NCBI RefSeq assembly: GCF_002846555.1
Contig: NZ_PJMS01000001.1
Span: 744,001 to 808,000 of the forward strand
Source: Aquimarina sp. MAR_2010_214
Lineage (GTDB): Bacteria > Bacteroidota > Bacteroidia > Flavobacteriales > Flavobacteriaceae
Direction: 5' to 3'
DNA length: 64,000 nt
A program made the translations under genes and the position numbers. This document shows, piece after piece, positions 37,706 through 47,768 of the stretch. The notes beneath the pieces are model-generated. The model ran no database searches. It worked only from the letters and a program-made list of their open reading frames with translations, and was not told where the DNA came from. How positions within the stretch are numbered: position 1 is the first letter of the stretch; every line of letters begins with the position of its first letter.

Positions 37706-37728
37706 CCAGTTTCATTTTTCGGAACTGG
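37706..37728. repeat. Dispersed 23-bp hairpin repeat, copy 2
   Basis: Matches 32398-32420 at 22 of 23 positions; here the ends pair better (CCAGTT with AACTGG). It lies 68 bp upstream of the TonB receptor start, so it could be an operator. Confidence 0.6.
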
Positions 37729-37812
37729 AAAAACCAATATTTGTAATTGATTTATAAATAGTATTTGTCTTAAGGTGGATACCAAGATATCTACCTTGGA
37801 TAATTAACCCTC

Positions 37813-37827
37813 AGATCTGTGAGGTCT
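37813..37827. repeat. Solo half-REP of the 33-bp palindrome family
   Basis: AGATCTGTGAGGTCT differs by one base from an arm of the REPIN palindromes at 25894, 32611 and 33246. It lies 16 bp upstream of the secreted EEP nuclease ATG. Confidence 0.6.
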
Positions 37828-37842
37828 GAAAAAAATAACCTT

Positions 37843-38892
37843 ATGTTTTCAAAAAGCATCTATACAGTATTCTTTTTATTCACCGCTACATTTCTTTTTT
37901 CACAAGAAAAAACGGAATATAAAATCCATACTATTGCATTTTACAATCTCGAAAACCTCTTTGATCCAGAAGATGATCCCATAACTTTTGATGACGATAG
38001 AACTCCTAAAGGAAAGGATCATTGGACTTATAAATTGTATAGACATAAGATAAAAAACATGGCCAGAACCATCTCTGAAATAGGTAAAGATTTAGCCACC
38101 AACTCTCCTGCTATTTTAGGCGTTGCAGAAATAGAAAATAGAAAAGTCCTCGAAGACCTCGTTAATGATCCTAATCTTAAATCTAAAGACTATGGTATTG
38201 TTCATTTTGATTCTCCGGACCGAAGAGGTATTGATGTAGCTTTACTCTATCAAAAAGCTCTGTTTAAAGTAAAAAACTACAATAAACATGAATTGATAAT
38301 GTATGACAATAATACAGCTAAGCGAGTATTTACAAGAGATCAATTATTGGTTGGTGGTTATCTTGATGGGGATCTAATACATATAATTGTAAATCATTGG
38401 CCATCAAGAAGAGGTGGAGAAGCCAGAAGTCGATACAAAAGAGAAAAAGCTGCAGCGCTAAACAAAAAGATAATGGATTCCTTATTTGCAATTGATCCAT
38501 ATGCAAAAATTATTACCATGGGTGATCTTAATGATAATCCCAACAACTCAAGCGTAAAAAAAATACTAATGGCAAAACAGTATAGAAAAAATATTAAAAT
38601 TAAAGGGCTCTACAATCCTATGGCAAAATTGGCTAAAAAGGGTTTGGGCTCTCTTGCATGGAGGGATCAATGGAGCCTGTTTGATCAAATTATTATTTCT
38701 AAAAACTTTCTAAATACTAACTATTCTTCTTACCGGTACTATAAAGCAGGTGTATTTAATCCCGAATATTTGATTACATCAACAGGCAAATATAAGGGAT
38801 ATCCTTTTCGCAGTTATGCTAATGGTACATATACAGGAGGATATAGTGATCATTTTCCTGTGTATATATATCTTATTAAACAAAAAAAGTGA
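37843..38892 (+). CDS. Secreted EEP-family nuclease/phosphatase
   Basis: A 349-aa paralog of the protein at 18303, with a signal peptide (MFSKSIYTVFFLFTATFLFSQ). Catalytic segments are IAFYNLENLFDPEDD, GVAEIENRKVLEDL, VNHWPSRRGG, GDLNDNPNNSS, WSLFDQI and GYSDHFPVYIYL. The chosen ATG at 37843 starts the signal peptide; the upstream in-frame ATG at 37819 lies in a half-REP. Its presence beside a TonB receptor/DUF5689 pair suggests periplasmic or surface degradation of a phosphodiester substrate before uptake. Confidence 0.87.
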   Translation: MFSKSIYTVFFLFTATFLFSQEKTEYKIHTIAFYNLENLFDPEDDPITFDDDRTPKGKDHWTYKLYRHKIKNMARTISEIGKDLATNSPAILGVAEIENRKVLEDLVNDPNLKSKDYGIVHFDSPDRRGIDVALLYQKALFKVKNYNKHELIMYDNNTAKRVFTRDQLLVGGYLDGDLIHIIVNHWPSRRGGEARSRYKREKAAALNKKIMDSLFAIDPYAKIITMGDLNDNPNNSSVKKILMAKQYRKNIKIKGLYNPMAKLAKKGLGSLAWRDQWSLFDQIIISKNFLNTNYSSYRYYKAGVFNPEYLITSTGKYKGYPFRSYANGTYTGGYSDHFPVYIYLIKQKK

Positions 38893-38912
38893 CCAAAACG
38901 GGTCACCTTTTT
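38889..38912. terminator. Bidirectional terminator
   Basis: GTGACC and GGTCAC pair around AAAACG with A and T runs outside, overlapping the stop codon of the nuclease gene, between it and a convergent lipoprotein gene. Confidence 0.65.
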
Positions 38913-38930
38913 AAGTGTTTTATTCTTAAA

Positions 38931-39197
38931 TTACACATTGCAATTAAGTTCTGCTAAAGTAGCTCTAGAAGAATCCTCTGTAGCTTGGTCTGCAAAACAA
39001 TTATTATTCAAATAACTTTCTAAAGCAGCTTTATAAGCATTACAGTTTTCTGTTGATTGATCTGTACCATAATTGGCTGCTGCAGTAGTCAAAGTGCCAG
39101 CATTCGCAAGACAATCTATAGGATTAGCATCATCACTTCCACATGCAGTAAAACCTAAGGCAAAGATAAATACTGCTACGTACATAAGTTTTTTCAT
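38931..39197 (-). CDS. Small cysteine-containing lipoprotein, copy 1
   Basis: An 88-aa lipoprotein (MKKLMYVAVFIFALGFTAC, lipid Cys 19, then GSDDANP). It carries four cysteines in the mature part (DCLANAG, ENCNAYKAALESYLNNNC, LNCNV) spaced as in two helical hairpins with probable disulfides. The protein at 39393 is a paralog. Similar small helical Cys lipoproteins are common in Flavobacteriia but of unknown role. Confidence 0.75.
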   Translation of the reverse strand: MKKLMYVAVFIFALGFTACGSDDANPIDCLANAGTLTTAAANYGTDQSTENCNAYKAALESYLNNNCFADQATEDSSRATLAELNCNV

Positions 39198-39332
39198 AAT
39201 TTGGGTTTTATAAATAAAATTAATCTGACGAATATAAGTAGAACAAAGTTTAAATTAACAAATAATTATGTTAAAAACGTGTTTTTAGCACAAAAAAGTG
39301 CTTTTTGTCGATGTTTTTATTTTTACTACAAA

Positions 39333-39363
39333 AAAAAGGCAGTTCCTAAAAACCACCTTTTCT
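39333..39363 (-). terminator. Weak terminator after the second Cys lipoprotein
   Basis: On the minus strand AAAAGG and CCTTTT frame an imperfect hairpin followed by TTTT, 30 bp past the gene's stop. Confidence 0.45.
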
Positions 39364-39392
39364 ATCTATTTTTTTATAAAAATATTATCTAA

Positions 39393-39821
39393 TTATTTGC
39401 AATCAGAAAGTTCTACATATCGTTCAAAAGGAACTCCAGAATCTCTAGGAGTTAATACTCCTTCATGATATTCTTGTATAAAAGCATTACCATTTTCCCC
39501 TCTACACACTCCAAAATTTACATCATTATTAGTACAATTTAAGCAGGTTTGTCCTCCAAACTTACAATCTCCTAATACTTTTAATTGCTCTTTATATATT
39601 TTAGTGGTTTCGTCATCAGGAGAGCAACCATTATTTAAAACTGCTTCTATTGCTGTTTTATATCCATTACAAGCCTCTGTAGATCCAATATTTTGGCTAA
39701 ATACTACTGCTGCTTCTGATAATTCTACATTAGCTTTAGCACAATCTATATCATCATCGCTACCACATGCTACAAATCCCAGGGCAAGGACATAAGCAAC
39801 GACATACATTAGTTTTTTCAT
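39393..39821 (-). CDS. Cysteine-rich lipoprotein, copy 2
   Basis: A 142-aa paralog of the preceding gene: nearly the same signal MKKLMYVVAYVLALGFVACGSDD and the helical-hairpin domain (EACNGYKTAIEAVLNNGC). It adds a second C-terminal section with more Cys (GGQTCLNCTNNDVNFGVCRGENGNA). The chosen ATG at 39821 is equivalent to the paralog's; four codons upstream is another ATG. Function unknown. Confidence 0.75.
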   Translation of the reverse strand: MKKLMYVVAYVLALGFVACGSDDDIDCAKANVELSEAAVVFSQNIGSTEACNGYKTAIEAVLNNGCSPDDETTKIYKEQLKVLGDCKFGGQTCLNCTNNDVNFGVCRGENGNAFIQEYHEGVLTPRDSGVPFERYVELSDCK

Positions 39822-39939
39822 TTTGATTCTCAATTTTTAGGTTAAGTAGATTCAAAAGTAAGAAAATTAAACTGGACTAAGTAACATCACCATATAATCC
39901 AATGGTATTATCACCTAAAAAATTAGCTGTAACTAACAA

Positions 39940-41775
39940 TTATTTTACCTCTTCGATATCTATGGGTTTACCAATATAAGCGAGAAAACTACCTTCTTCT
40001 ACTTGTTCTATTTCTTTACTAAATGATGATATAATCCTAATGTTTTTATATGTATCTTTTATAAATAATGGAATAATGTCTTTATCATCTTTAGTCAAAT
40101 CAATCAACTTTTTATACTGCTTTTTATCCTTAATCTTTATTTCCTGAATTCCAGGATATTTTTCAGCAAGCTCAATAAGTTTATAGTAGTCATCTGTATG
40201 AGAAAATAGTCCTTCTTGAGGGTTCTTTTTGGGATCTTGCATTTCTTCAGAAGTAATTAATCTAAAAGCCCCATATTCTCCAAATTGATCTTTATACTTA
40301 TTAATCGCATATTTATTTATATCACTATTCCCCGTAAGCGCCATTAGGTATCCCATATCATTTAGCTCAATATTATCTTTGAGCTGATCACCATAGATGT
40401 TACCTTCTAGTGCTTCTAATCCCAGATCCTTAGCTTTATTGATGTTATCTCTATTACTATCTACTAAAACCACGTGTCGATTGTTATCTTTGATATATAC
40501 TGCAATTAATCTCGAAATTTTGGAGGCACCTATAATCAAAATACCTTCAGATTTTTTAAGAAATACTCCTACTAATTTGGCGAAAATACGTGCTGTAGTT
40601 GCATTAAGTAAAACAGTGCCCAACACAATCATAAATACCAGAGGCGTAATATACTCTGCTCCCTGGACTCCTTCTTTATACAATTTTAATCCAAATAATG
40701 ATGCAATACCCGCTGCTACAATACCTCGAGGTCCTACCCAACTAATAAACAATTTTTCGTTGGTTTTAAGCCCTGAGTTTAAAGAGCTCAGAAATACACC
40801 TACGGGTCTCACTATAAAAACAACAATGATAAAAAGTAAAACAGCTTTCCAATTATAGATTAGCTGTAAATCCTCAATATTAATATTTGCTGCTAGAAGA
40901 ATAAATAATATAGATATCAGAAGTACGCTTAGAGATTCTTTAAAATACAAGATTTCATCAATATGAGGAAGATTTATATTTCCTAGTACCATACCCATAA
41001 CCACTACAGAGAGCAACCCTGATTCGTGAGCAAAAACATCAGACAACACAAAAACACCTAACACCAATGCAAGTGTTACTACATTAAGTAGGTAGTGAGG
41101 GATTATTTTTTTCTTTAGAGAAAATGCCAATGCATGTGCAAACGTAAAACCAAATGTAAAACCAACAAGTAGAATTTTTCCAAATTCGATCAAAGCTGTA
41201 AATGTAAATTCTTCACCACCACCTACTCTAATAAATTCGAATACCAAAACAGCAACCAAGGCACCAATAGGGTCAATCAAAATCCCTTCCCATTTTAAGA
41301 CTGCAGACACATCTTTTTTAAGAGGAATATTTCTAAGAATTGGAGTTATTACTGTAGGGCCAGTTACAATAATCAATGACGAAAATAAAAAAGAAATAGG
41401 CCAGCTTAAGCCAAAAATATAGTGTGCTGCTAATCCTGCACCAAAAAAAGTAACAATAACTGCGATTGTAATTAATTTTATAATCACCGGACCTACATTA
41501 AGAATTTCGCTCCTTCTCAAGGTGAGACCACCTTCAAAAAGAATAATGCTTATCGCTAGAGAAACAAAATAAAATAAACTCTCACCAGGAAAAAGACCTT
41601 CCTTTCCGTTCCAGATAGGTTGTATTAATTTAGTACCATCACTAGTAAACAAAGTTGCAAAAGGACCAACCAGTAGACCAATTAAAATTAATGGTAAAAT
41701 TGCGGGTATTTTAAATTTCCATGCTACCCATTGAGCTAAGATTCCCAATATAATTATTCCTGCCAGTTCTAACAT
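39940..41775 (-). CDS. CPA-type cation:proton antiporter with TrkA-like cytoplasmic domain
   Basis: A 611-aa membrane protein with about 12 transmembrane segments (residues 1-395) of the monovalent cation:proton antiporter fold, including PTVITPILRN and WVGPRGIVAAG. This is followed by a Rossmann TrkA-N domain (GILIIGASKISRLIAVYIKD, VLVDSNRDN) and a small C-terminal region. It probably exchanges Na+ or K+ for H+, gated by nucleotide binding. It diverges from the Usp/SulP pair across 133 bp. Confidence 0.9.
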   Translation of the reverse strand: MLELAGIIILGILAQWVAWKFKIPAILPLILIGLLVGPFATLFTSDGTKLIQPIWNGKEGLFPGESLFYFVSLAISIILFEGGLTLRRSEILNVGPVIIKLITIAVIVTFFGAGLAAHYIFGLSWPISFLFSSLIIVTGPTVITPILRNIPLKKDVSAVLKWEGILIDPIGALVAVLVFEFIRVGGGEEFTFTALIEFGKILLVGFTFGFTFAHALAFSLKKKIIPHYLLNVVTLALVLGVFVLSDVFAHESGLLSVVVMGMVLGNINLPHIDEILYFKESLSVLLISILFILLAANINIEDLQLIYNWKAVLLFIIVVFIVRPVGVFLSSLNSGLKTNEKLFISWVGPRGIVAAGIASLFGLKLYKEGVQGAEYITPLVFMIVLGTVLLNATTARIFAKLVGVFLKKSEGILIIGASKISRLIAVYIKDNNRHVVLVDSNRDNINKAKDLGLEALEGNIYGDQLKDNIELNDMGYLMALTGNSDINKYAINKYKDQFGEYGAFRLITSEEMQDPKKNPQEGLFSHTDDYYKLIELAEKYPGIQEIKIKDKKQYKKLIDLTKDDKDIIPLFIKDTYKNIRIISSFSKEIEQVEEGSFLAYIGKPIDIEEVK

Positions 41776-41908
41776 TCCTTGTTATTAAATCAAATTATAC
41801 GTGAGAAAGATCGGAATTTTTTTAAAAATAACAGAAATAAGTACTATTTTCTAATTTTAAAAAATTAAGTTTATATTTTACCACTTAAAATTATTACAAA
41901 ATAAATCC

Positions 41909-42766
41909 TTGAGCGAATTACCTAATCATAAATTTAATACTATCCTTATTGGGGTAGCTTTTTCTCCTAACCTGAAAAACAACATTTTTGAGGCCATGCG
42001 AATGGTTGATTTTTTTGATTCTAAAATGATCATTGTTCATGTAGGTGAAAAAACTAAAGAGAAAGAAGATAATATAAAAGAGCTGATTTCTGGTTTTTCT
42101 GATGATGACGAAAAAGTAAATGTTATTTGGAAACAAGGAGATCCCGTTACTGTAATTATTGAAACTGCCAGAGAGAATAATGCTGATCTTATTATGCTTG
42201 GTGCTATACCAAGAGAAGATTTTCTTAAGTTTTATATTGGATCGATTGCACGAAAAATTACCAGAAATGCACATTGTTCTGTTTTGTTACTAATAAAGCC
42301 ATCAGAAGATTTAAGACCCTGCAATCATATCGTAGTAAATGGTCTTAAAGATGAAAAAACCAAACAAACAATTCTTGATTCATTTGAAGTAGCTCAGAAT
42401 CTTGGTGCACAAAAACTTACCATTGTAGAAGAAATTTCTCGCCAAGAGGTTAAAGTTGTTGTTGAAGATGACCAATCTTTACTTAAAGATACCTTGATAA
42501 AAGAACAGTTAACTAAAAAGGAAGATCTTAGAGTACAACATATCTTAAATGATGTTCCTGAAGATCTTAAGACTGGTATTTTAATAAAAACACAGTCCAT
42601 ATTTGGAAAAAGAGGGTATTCTATAGGTCATTATGCAAAAGTGGTAGCGGCTGACCTTCTTATTATGAATGCCCCAAAAAGAACTACGTTTTTAGATCGT
42701 ATTTTTCTTCATGATCTTGAACATATTTTATCAGAATTACCTACAGATGTTTTAATTATGAGATAA
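41909..42766 (+). CDS. Universal stress protein, tandem UspA type
   Basis: A 285-aa protein with a UspA domain at residues ~8-133 (NTILIGVAFSP, ENNADLIMLGAIPREDFLKFYIGSIARKITRNAHCSVLLL, resembling the G-2x-G-9x-G(S/T) ATP site loosely) and a second diverged copy to residue 285. The start is TTG at 41909, since no ATG precedes the first strand. Its stop touches the ATG of the SulP gene, so the two are translated together, suggesting control of the transporter. Confidence 0.82.
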   Translation: MSELPNHKFNTILIGVAFSPNLKNNIFEAMRMVDFFDSKMIIVHVGEKTKEKEDNIKELISGFSDDDEKVNVIWKQGDPVTVIIETARENNADLIMLGAIPREDFLKFYIGSIARKITRNAHCSVLLLIKPSEDLRPCNHIVVNGLKDEKTKQTILDSFEVAQNLGAQKLTIVEEISRQEVKVVVEDDQSLLKDTLIKEQLTKKEDLRVQHILNDVPEDLKTGILIKTQSIFGKRGYSIGHYAKVVAADLLIMNAPKRTTFLDRIFLHDLEHILSELPTDVLIMR

Positions 42767-45030
42767 ATGAAAAAGGCGAACAACACTACATCTGGTTTTT
42801 TCTCTCAACTACCTAAGAACATTTTTTCGGGCTTTGTGGTCTCACTAATCGCTTTACCATTAGGATTAGGATTAGCCTTAGCTTCAGAAGCTCCTCCGAT
42901 CTCGGGAGTTATTGCCGCAGTCGTTGGGGGTATCATTGTAAGCATTTTTGGAGGGTCTAAAGTTACAATTACAGGTCCTGGTAATGGATTAGTAGTCGTT
43001 TTACTAGGTGCTATAACAACACTTGCAAATGGCGATCTTTATCAAGGGTACATATTTACATTAGCAGCCATTATATGCTCTGGGGTACTAATGATTATTA
43101 TAGGGCAATTGCGATTAGGGATTTTAAGTGATTTTTTTCCTTCTTCGGCAATTCAAGGAATGCTAGCTGCAATAGGAATAAGTATTTTTGCAAAACAGTT
43201 TCATGTTATGCTCGCCAATACTGGTATCAAAGGAGATACTATTTCCTTGTTAACAGATATTCCTCATAGTATTTCTTTACTATTTAAACCCGAATATAGT
43301 ACTATTGCCATTGCTGCATTAATTGGAGTTTTAAGCTTATTGATTATGTTTTTTTATGGTAAAATCAGAAATAAGTATTTTCAATTGTTACCAGCACCTA
43401 TGTGGATTGTTCTTATCGCTATTGGTTTAAGCTATTATTATGAGTTCTTTTCTAGTGCTCCTTATCCTATAGATGCTTCCTTATTAGTACAAATACCAGA
43501 TGACATTTTTTCAAACTTTCCTACTCCAGACTTTTCATTAATTCTTGACCTTAAATTTATCGGGGTAGTCGTTGCAATAACTCTAATTTCAAGTATTGAG
43601 TCTCTATTAAGTATTAAGGCTGTAGACAAATTAGACCCACTAAAAAGAAGGTCTAATATAAACAAAGATCTTACTGCATTAGGTGTTGCATCTATTGTTA
43701 GTGGTTTTCTAGGGGGCTTAATGTAGTTACTGTAATTGCTCGTAGTTCTGTAAATGTTAATAATGGAGGCACCAATAGAACTTCTAACTTCTTTCACTCT
43801 GTGTTCTTAATATTATTTGTGGTTTTGTTTCAAGATCAACTAAAAAGAATTCCGCTCACAGCATTGGCAGCTATTTTGGTATATACAGGATATAAGCTGG
43901 CAGCTCCCCGAAACTTAAAAATTGTTGCCAAAATCGGTAAAGAACAACTTATTATTTTCTTTGCTACAATTATAGCAACAATAACAACAAACTTGATCAC
44001 AGGAATCCTTATCGGAATCCTGACAACCATTGTTATACATTTTATCCTTAATAAAAGTGTACTCTTTTTTGTTAGAAATCTTTTTAAACCTAATGTGCTT
44101 ATGTTTAAAGAAGGTTTCAACGACACCTATTTTGTTAGTGTAAAGAATTTTTCAAGCTTTCTTAATTATTCTCGATTAAAAAGAAAATTAGATACAATTC
44201 CTGAGAATCAGGATGCTATTATAGATTTTTCTCTCTGTGATTTCGTAGATTATACTGTGCAGGAAAGTTTATTAGGGTATCAGGAAACATTTAAGAGAAA
44301 AGGAGGGTCTTTTGAGATTACAGGGCTTGATATTCATGGTGCTTCTTCAGAACACCCCCTAGCGATAAGAAGCCTAATTCCTTTTTCTAAAAAAATTAAA
44401 ATTGGAGTAAAATCAAATCTTACCAAAAGACAGAAAGATTTACAGAATATTGCAAACGACTTTTCCTGGCAATATGACCCTAAAAAGGATAATGATATTT
44501 CTGGTTTGCGTGATTTTGTGTTCTTTAAAACTAAAAAAATCAATTATCTGAATAATTCTATTTACGATCCTGAATCGATTTTTAGAATTTCTGATACCGA
44601 ATTTTCTGAAGGTGAGTTTATCGCACGCACACTGGTTAGAACTACAATATTGACTATACAATTAGAAATAGAAATTCCTAAATTTACCTTAGATAAAGAA
44701 GGATTATTAGAGTTTATATATAAGTTTTCAGGTTTTAAAGATATTTTGATTTCTGGACATCCTGATTTTTCTAAACGATTCTTTCTTTTAGGAGAAAACC
44801 CAGAAAAGATCCGAATGTTATTTACTGATGATTTAGTACTGTTTTTAGAGAGTAACCCATATTATCATATCGAATGTAATGGTAGCTCTTTACTTGTAAT
44901 GCGAAAAGAACGTTTAGCTAGTATTAAAGAGATTAAAGCACTATTAGATTATGGAACTCGCTTAGAAAAAGTGATCTCAAGTATACAATATGATGAAATA
45001 TTGTTAAAAAGTACAAAAATTAAATCTTGA
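42767..45030 (+). pseudogene. SulP-family anion transporter, split by a -1 frameshift
   Basis: The whole region encodes one SulP transporter of about 755 residues: the signature TITGPGNGLVVVLLG, ten or more membrane segments, then a STAS-like domain (DAIIDFSLCDFVDYT) and a further C-terminal section. The first frame ends at TAG 43724-43726 after GGFLGGL-like SGFLGGL; the conserved continuation NVVTVIARSSVNVNNGG is in the next frame, overlapping at position 43720, as if one A were lost from TTAAATG. Such proteins carry bicarbonate or sulfate. A mutation or sequencing error would both explain it; no good slippery heptamer is seen. Confidence 0.8.
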
Positions 45031-45210
45031 TCCCTTCCATTTTTTCTATTTTGCAAAGATTTTTAGTTATTCCTGAAAATATCCCATTGAATGAAACACA
45101 AATAAAGTATGAAAAAGGTGTTTTGACAAAGAAAAGAATTTGTGTTTTGAATATGCTAACCAATTCTAGGTGATATCATATAATTGAAGACATAATTTAA
45201 AGATAAACAA

Positions 45211-46071
45211 ATGAATTTATATCCCATAAAAGCTGGTAATTTTAAACTTGACGGAGGTGCTATGTTTGGAGTAGTTCCTAAAGTTTTATGGAACAAAACC
45301 AATCCTGCAGATGAAAAAAACCTAATTGATATTGCGGCAAGATGCTTATTGATTGAAGATGGCGATAGGTTAATTCTTATCGATTCTGGAATGGGAGATA
45401 AACAATCTGAAAAATTTTTCGGCCATTATTCACTCTGGGGTAATGATAGCATAGATGCTTCTCTAAAAGCAAAAGGTTTTCACAGAAATGATATTACCGA
45501 TGTTTTTATTACTCATCTTCACTTTGATCATTGTGGTGGTGTGGTGCAATGGAATGATACTCGTACCGGATATGAATTGGCATTTAAAAATGCTCGGATA
45601 TGGAGTAACGAAGAACATTGGCAATGGGCTACAAAACCCAATGCTCGAGAAAAAGCATCGTTCTTAAGCGAAAATATAATGCCAATACAAGAAAGTGGCC
45701 AATTAAATTTTATTTCCAGATCAGATACTACGTTCCAAAAAAACACTGAATTGGGTTTTGGCGTGCTATTTGTTAATGGACATACTGAAAAACAAATGAT
45801 TCCTCATATAGAATATAAAGGCAAAACAATTGTGTTTATGGCAGATCTTCTACCCACAGCTGGTCATGTTCCCCTACCATATGTAATGGGTTATGATACC
45901 AGGCCTTTATTAACTTTGGATGAAAAAAGATTGTTTCTTGATAGTGCCGCCACCAATGGGTGGTATTTATTCTTAGAACATGATGCTCACAATGAAATAA
46001 TAACAGTACAACATACCCAAAAAGGGGTACGTCTTAAAGAAGTTTTTACTTGTCATGAAATATTTAATTAA
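45211..46071 (+). CDS. Metallo-beta-lactamase-fold hydrolase
   Basis: A 286-aa MBL-fold protein. The metal motif HLHFDH (H102, H104, D106, H107) is complete, with later FVNGHTEKQM and MADLLPTAGH supplying further ligands and LEHDAH near the end. It resembles N-acyl-homoserine-lactone lactonase-type or related hydrolases but the substrate is unknown. It ends inside an alternative 5' end of the S8 protease gene (13 bp before the chosen ATG). Confidence 0.87.
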   Translation: MNLYPIKAGNFKLDGGAMFGVVPKVLWNKTNPADEKNLIDIAARCLLIEDGDRLILIDSGMGDKQSEKFFGHYSLWGNDSIDASLKAKGFHRNDITDVFITHLHFDHCGGVVQWNDTRTGYELAFKNARIWSNEEHWQWATKPNAREKASFLSENIMPIQESGQLNFISRSDTTFQKNTELGFGVLFVNGHTEKQMIPHIEYKGKTIVFMADLLPTAGHVPLPYVMGYDTRPLLTLDEKRLFLDSAATNGWYLFLEHDAHNEIITVQHTQKGVRLKEVFTCHEIFN

Positions 46072-46084
46072 AATAAAAAATCAA

Positions 46085-47761
46085 ATGATTCCCTCATCTA
46101 ATAAAATTTTTACCGCCATTGCTTCATCTATGATTTTGGTAAGTTGTGGTGCTCCAACTATTGTTTCTACACCCATAGGAAATATTGATACCACTCCTTT
46201 AAAAAATATAGATCTAACCGATGCTCAACTTAAAGGTTGGAATTCACTTGATTTGGTTTCTGATACTGTTCCTGGGATGAGTGTAAATAAAGCATACAAT
46301 ACTCTTATTAAGAACAAAAAAGGTCAGACTGTCATTGTTGGTGTTATCGATAGTGGTGTTGATATTGAGCATGAGGACCTTGATGGGGTGATCTGGACAA
46401 ATCCAAAAGAAATCAAAGGAAATGGTAAAGACGACGACAACAATGGATACATAGATGATATTCATGGCTGGAATTTTCTTGGGGATTCTGAAGATGAAAA
46501 TTTGGAATATGTAAGAATCATAAAAAAACTTAAACCAAAATATGCCGGTAAAACGCTAGCTTCTGTATCCGAAAATGATAAAGGTGAATACCAAAATTAT
46601 ATTGAAGCAAAAGCAGAATTCGAAAAAGAATATCAAGAAAACTCTGCTCAAAAAATGCAATATGAGCAAATTCTTCAGCAATCCAAGATTTCGCACAAAG
46701 CAATTACAGATGCGCTAGGGAAAGAAGATTATTCTCGAGATGAAGTTTTAAAAGTAGAAGCAAAAACTCAGGAGATGCAACAGCATGTCGCTTTTATGGC
46801 TCAAATGTTCGGGTTTATGGAGCCGGGAGATGCTATACCTGATTTTATGAAAACCATTAAAGAAGGGGTTGATCATTTTACAGAACAACTTAATTATAAT
46901 TTAAATCCTGAATTTGACGGTAGAAAGTTGGTGGGTGACAATGTAGACGACATCACAGATCTCAAGTATGGGAATAACAATGTTATGGGGCCAGATCCAA
47001 AAAAAGAAGGTATAAAACATGGAACCCACGTTGCAGGTATTATTGCTGCAGAGAGAAATAATGGGATAGGAATGAATGGTGTAGCACAAAATGTAAAAAT
47101 AATGGCAGTTAGAGCGGTTCCTAATGGAGATGAATACGACAAAGATATTGCTCTTGCAATACGATATGTTGTAGACAATGGGGCCAAAGTAATTAATACT
47201 AGTTTTGGTAAATATTACAGTACCCATCCAGAATGGGTAAGAGAAGCTATTACTTATGCAGCCTCAAAAGATGTGTTGATTGTGAATGCCGCTGGAAATG
47301 AAGGAACAGATCTAGATAAAAAAGCAGTATATCCTAATGATCAAATTAATAATGACTCTGAAATCGCAGATAACTTTATTACCATTGGGGCTTTAAACTA
47401 TGCTTATGGCTCAAATCTGGTAGCTGATTTTTCTAATTATGGTAAAAGTAATGTTGATGCTTTTGCTCCCGGAGTTAAAATATGGGCAACAACGCCCAAT
47501 AATTCATACGAATATCTGCAAGGAACCTCTATGGCTGCTCCAGCTGTGGCAGGAGTTGCTGCTCTAATTAGATCATATTACCCTCGTTTAAAAGCTCCAC
47601 AAGTAAAACAGATACTTATGGATAGTGGTTTAAGTACAAAATCTTCTGTAGTTATTGGTGGGAAACAAACTAATGTAGGAAGCTTTTCTGGGTTATCTAA
47701 ATCTGGTAAAATGGTTAACCTATATAACGCCCTTATTATGGCGGATAAATTGTCTAAATAG
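46085..47761 (+). CDS. S8 subtilisin-family serine protease, lipoprotein
   Basis: A 558-aa protease with a lipoprotein signal (ASSMILVSC, lipid Cys 23). Catalytic triad: D89 in VIVGVIDSGVD, H312 in KHGTHVAGII and S482 in GTSMAAPAVAG. Between Asp and His lies a ~220-residue insertion rich in helix (EKEYQENSAQKMQYEQIL), larger than usual. The oxyanion Asn is in NAAGNEG. ATG 46085 is preferred, since the frame at 46055 adds ten residues before the signal. It lies 7 bp before an aminopeptidase gene, suggesting joint peptide digestion in the periplasm. Confidence 0.92.
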   Translation: MIPSSNKIFTAIASSMILVSCGAPTIVSTPIGNIDTTPLKNIDLTDAQLKGWNSLDLVSDTVPGMSVNKAYNTLIKNKKGQTVIVGVIDSGVDIEHEDLDGVIWTNPKEIKGNGKDDDNNGYIDDIHGWNFLGDSEDENLEYVRIIKKLKPKYAGKTLASVSENDKGEYQNYIEAKAEFEKEYQENSAQKMQYEQILQQSKISHKAITDALGKEDYSRDEVLKVEAKTQEMQQHVAFMAQMFGFMEPGDAIPDFMKTIKEGVDHFTEQLNYNLNPEFDGRKLVGDNVDDITDLKYGNNNVMGPDPKKEGIKHGTHVAGIIAAERNNGIGMNGVAQNVKIMAVRAVPNGDEYDKDIALAIRYVVDNGAKVINTSFGKYYSTHPEWVREAITYAASKDVLIVNAAGNEGTDLDKKAVYPNDQINNDSEIADNFITIGALNYAYGSNLVADFSNYGKSNVDAFAPGVKIWATTPNNSYEYLQGTSMAAPAVAGVAALIRSYYPRLKAPQVKQILMDSGLSTKSSVVIGGKQTNVGSFSGLSKSGKMVNLYNALIMADKLSK

Positions 47762-47768
47762 TTTTATT

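Noticed and set aside
38931..39821. RiPP precursor peptides
   Set aside because: Both genes have lipoprotein signals and disulfide-type cysteines and no maturase nearby.
43700..43740. Programmed -1 frameshift in the SulP gene
   Set aside because: The local codons CTA GGG GGC TTA ATG offer no X_XXY_YYZ slippery heptamer, and a lost A explains the break more simply.
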